Shown here: piece after piece, positions 61,744-64,000 of the stretch
How the letters are laid out: the number at the start of each line of letters is the position of its first letter
Position numbering within the stretch: the first letter of the stretch is position 1
Assembly: GCF_947387515.1 (NCBI RefSeq)
Contig: NZ_CANDOB010000001.1
Span: forward strand, 930,001-994,000
Length of the DNA: 64,000 nt
Origin: Alkalihalobacillus sp. CinArs1
GTDB lineage: Bacteria > Bacillota > Bacilli > Bacillales > Guptibacillaceae
Direction: 5' to 3'
Position numbers and translations under genes: made by a program
The notes under the pieces: generated by a model
Database searches by the model: none
The model's input: only the letters and a program-made list of their open reading frames with translations
What the model was told of the DNA's origin: nothing

Positions 61744-62919
61744 TTATAGTAGTTCAAATACTCCGGCAGCTCCCATTCCGCCACCAATACACATCGTTAC
61801 CACACCAAACTGCTCACCGCGCCTTTTCATTTCATGAACAAGACTTAGTGTGAGCTTTGTACCTGTACAGCCTAGCGGATGCCCAAGCGCTATCGCTCCA
61901 CCATTTACATTTACTTTGTCTTCATCGAGACCTAACTTTCGAATCACTTGAATGGACTGTGAAGCAAATGCCTCATTCAGCTCAAACAATCCGATATCTG
62001 AAAGCTCTAGCCCAGCTAGCTTCAAAGCTTTTGGAATAGCTTCGATTGGACCTACTCCCATAATTTCAGGTGCAACACCCGCTACGGCAAACGAACGAAA
62101 CTTCGCCATCGGTTTTAGCCCTTCACTCTCAGCTTTTTCTCTGTCCATCACAAGAACACTGGCTGCACCATCGCTAGTTTGAGAGGAGTTCCCTGCAGTA
62201 ACGGAGCCTCTTACGTTAAAGACTGGGCGAAGCTTTGCAAGTGCTTCAAGGGAAGTATCCTCACGAACGCCTTCGTCTTGAGAGAATAAAACCTTATTTT
62301 CTTGAAGCTTGTTATTGCCGTCGATCCAGCGTTTCGTTACTTCAACAGGGACGATTTCGTCTCTGAACTTACCTTCCTTAATCGCTTTGGCTGCTCGCTG
62401 ATGGCTTCTCAATGCGAACGCATCTTGTTCTTCTCGACTGATTTCGAACCTTCTAGCAACTTCTTCAGCGGTATGTCCCATGCCCATAATGTACTCTGGC
62501 TTTTCTTCAACAAGAGAAGGGTTTGGTTTGATCACATGCCCCCCCATCGGGATGAGGCTCATCGATTCAACGCCTCCTGCCAAAATAGATGAAGATTGAC
62601 CGAGCATGATACGTTCTGAGGCATATGCAATTGTTTGTAATCCTGAAGAACAATAGCGATTTATCGTAATAGCGGGGACGGTTTCTTTTAGACCCGCTCG
62701 AGCACCGATCATACGTGCCACGTTTAATCCTTGTTCAGCTTCTGGTATCGCACATCCGATAATGACATCATCTATATCCCCATCATAATTACCAGCTCGT
62801 TTTAAGGTTTCAGCAACTGTTATTGCTCCTAAATCATCTGGACGCATTTCTGCAAGTGTTCCACGATTTGCTTTTCCTACAGGTGTCCTTGCACCAGACA
62901 CGATCACTGCTTCTTTCAT
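61744..62919 (-). CDS. fadA: Acetyl-CoA C-acyltransferase (3-ketoacyl-CoA thiolase) FadA (YusK)
   Basis: A 391-residue thiolase. The nucleophilic cysteine is in [15 protein letters not shown], the His in [17 protein letters not shown] and the second cysteine in [16 protein letters not shown]. It performs the last step of beta-oxidation. It follows fadN by 21 bp and is preceded by GGAGGG. Confidence 0.96.
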   Translation of the reverse strand: MKEAVIVSGARTPVGKANRGTLAEMRPDDLGAITVAETLKRAGNYDGDIDDVIIGCAIPEAEQGLNVARMIGARAGLKETVPAITINRYCSSGLQTIAYASERIMLGQSSSILAGGVESMSLIPMGGHVIKPNPSLVEEKPEYIMGMGHTAEEVARRFEISREEQDAFALRSHQRAAKAIKEGKFRDEIVPVEVTKRWIDGNNKLQENKVLFSQDEGVREDTSLEALAKLRPVFNVRGSVTAGNSSQTSDGAASVLVMDREKAESEGLKPMAKFRSFAVAGVAPEIMGVGPIEAIPKALKLAGLELSDIGLFELNEAFASQSIQVIRKLGLDEDKVNVNGGAIALGHPLGCTGTKLTLSLVHEMKRRGEQFGVVTMCIGGGMGAAGVFELL

Positions 62920-62940
62920 TCGTGCTTCCCTCCTCCAAAA

Positions 62941-64000
62941 CTAGTTACGTAGCGGCTTTCCTTTCATCAACATATGCTGCATTCTAGCTTGCGTTTTCGG
63001 TTCGCCCAATAGGCTTAGGAATGCTTCCCTTTCAATATCGAGAAGATATTGTTCATCGACAAGCGTTCCTTCTTTCACTTTACCGCCTGCGATTACATGT
63101 GCGAGTTTAGAGGCAATCTTTAGGTCGTGTTCAGAAATATAGCCACTCCACTGCATTGTTTTCGCACCCATCAACATTGCAGCATACCCTGCTTCACCTG
63201 ACACTGGTATCTTCTTTGAAACAGGCGGCTGATAGCCTTGTTCAGCTAGAAAGAGAACTTTTTTCTTTGCATCATGGAGAACATGGTCAGCATTTACACT
63301 GATGCCATCCTTATTTCTGATATAACCCAGATCCGTTGCCTCATGAGCTGAAGTTGATACTTTTGCCATCGCAATGGTCTCAAATACATCAGCAGCAACA
63401 TCGATTAAGTTTGGTTTTCCACCAGCCTGCTCAAGTTTTCTGAGATAAAGCTCTTTGTTTCCGCCTCCGCCTGGGATTAATCCAACTCCCACTTCAACTA
63501 AGCCAAGATAAGTCTCAAATGATGCCTGAATCGAAGCAGCAGGCATCACAACCTCTGCACCTCCACCTAATGTCATTTGAAATGGTGCTGCTACAACAGG
63601 TTTCTTGGAATACCGGATTCGACCCATCGATTGTTGGAATTTGCGTGCGATTAATTCAATTTCAAAGAAGTTATCATCCTGCGCTTCCATCAACATCAAC
63701 GCAACATTTGCTCCAACACAGAAGTTCTTGCCCTGGTTTCCAATCACGAGACCTTCAAAGTTCTTCTCGGTCTCATCGATCGCTTCATTGATCATTTGGA
63801 GGATATCCATTCCGATCGCATTGTTTGGAGAATGAAATTCAAGTCCAGCAACACCATCACCAAGATCTAATAAAGTTGCACCAGTGTTTTTCTTAATCAC
63901 ACGGTTTTGTTCTTTTAGTCCCTTGAGGTGGATTACTTTTTCATTTTCATCAACCTTTTTATACTCACCGTTATGATAGAAGAAGGTTTTCCCGCCTTCT
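62941..64000 (-). CDS. fadN: 3-hydroxyacyl-CoA dehydrogenase/enoyl-CoA hydratase FadN (YusL), C-terminal part
   Basis: The frame is open to the right edge (GGKTFFYHNGEYKKVDENEKV in the last 100 bases), so this is the C-terminal 352 residues or so of a larger protein. The crotonase domain is visible: LEFHSPNNAIGMDILQMI, GKNFCVGANVALML and the oxyanion loop LGGGAEVVMPAA, with GLIPGGGGNKE. B. subtilis FadN is about 790 residues with an N-terminal 3-hydroxyacyl-CoA dehydrogenase domain, which would lie beyond the window. GTG 63900 is an internal codon. Confidence 0.93.
   Translation of the reverse strand, partial: EGGKTFFYHNGEYKKVDENEKVIHLKGLKEQNRVIKKNTGATLLDLGDGVAGLEFHSPNNAIGMDILQMINEAIDETEKNFEGLVIGNQGKNFCVGANVALMLMEAQDDNFFEIELIARKFQQSMGRIRYSKKPVVAAPFQMTLGGGAEVVMPAASIQASFETYLGLVEVGVGLIPGGGGNKELYLRKLEQAGGKPNLIDVAADVFETIAMAKVSTSAHEATDLGYIRNKDGISVNADHVLHDAKKKVLFLAEQGYQPPVSKKIPVSGEAGYAAMLMGAKTMQWSGYISEHDLKIASKLAHVIAGGKVKEGTLVDEQYLLDIEREAFLSLLGEPKTQARMQHMLMKGKPLRN

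Overview
The window is chromosomal DNA of a low-to-mid GC, spore-forming Bacillaceae. Most genes have a recognisable Bacillus subtilis counterpart in the same neighbourhood (yutD-yutC-lipA-lytH-yunB-yunC-yunD-yunE-yunF; sufCDSUB-yurZ-metNPQ; yusE-yusF-yusG-gcvH-yusI-fadE-fadA-fadN). Sporulation genes (lytH, yunB), the SigI/RsgI pair, strong Shine-Dalgarno sites, frequent GTG/TTG starts and Gram-positive riboregulators (T-box, SAM-I, lysine) all agree. No prophage, IS transposase, CRISPR array, rRNA or tRNA was seen.

Layout. (1) 1-11.6 kb: the yut/yun cluster, interrupted by an MetPS-type amino-acid transporter with its 34-aa small subunit and by an NhaC-family permease behind a lysine riboswitch, so probably a lysine transporter. 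(2) 11.7-12.1 kb: about three and a half tandem copies of a ~120-bp structured repeat whose stems covary. (3) 12.2-22.9 kb: a Fur-controlled ferredoxin/flavodoxin reductase paralogue, a two-component system with an RND exporter, and a Fur-controlled siderophore ABC importer. (4) 22.9-28.3 kb: the SUF Fe-S operon. (5) 28.5-33.3 kb: a small 50-aa gene, yurZ, a lactate dehydrogenase with a likely Rex operator, and metNPQ behind a SAM-I riboswitch. (6) 33.4-42.9 kb: ilvE-ilvBHC-leuABCD with a T-box inside the cluster and cre and CodY-like sites upstream. (7) 43.0-53.5 kb: a methionine supercluster, metX-metY, a second SAM riboswitch, a metY::CoA-binding-domain fusion, ssuACB-like importer genes (the ATPase gene is broken), an acetyl-CoA-synthetase-like gene and hom. 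(8) 53.6-64 kb: a TlpA-like thioredoxin, sigI-rsgI, and the yus block ending in fatty-acid beta-oxidation genes.

How it fits together. Parts 6 and 7 convert pyruvate/2-oxobutyrate and aspartate semialdehyde into branched-chain amino acids and homocysteine. Both are built as one strong promoter followed by a second RNA switch placed in the middle of the cluster, which would let the distal genes be tuned separately. The methionine cluster carries hom (homoserine), metX (acetylation), metY (sulfhydrylation, releasing acetate) and an acetyl-CoA synthetase that could return that acetate to acetyl-CoA. Relative to B. subtilis gene order as I remember it, parts 6 and 7 plus sigI-rsgI look inserted between metN and yusE.

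All functional calls are from reading translations and motifs by eye; no database search was run.
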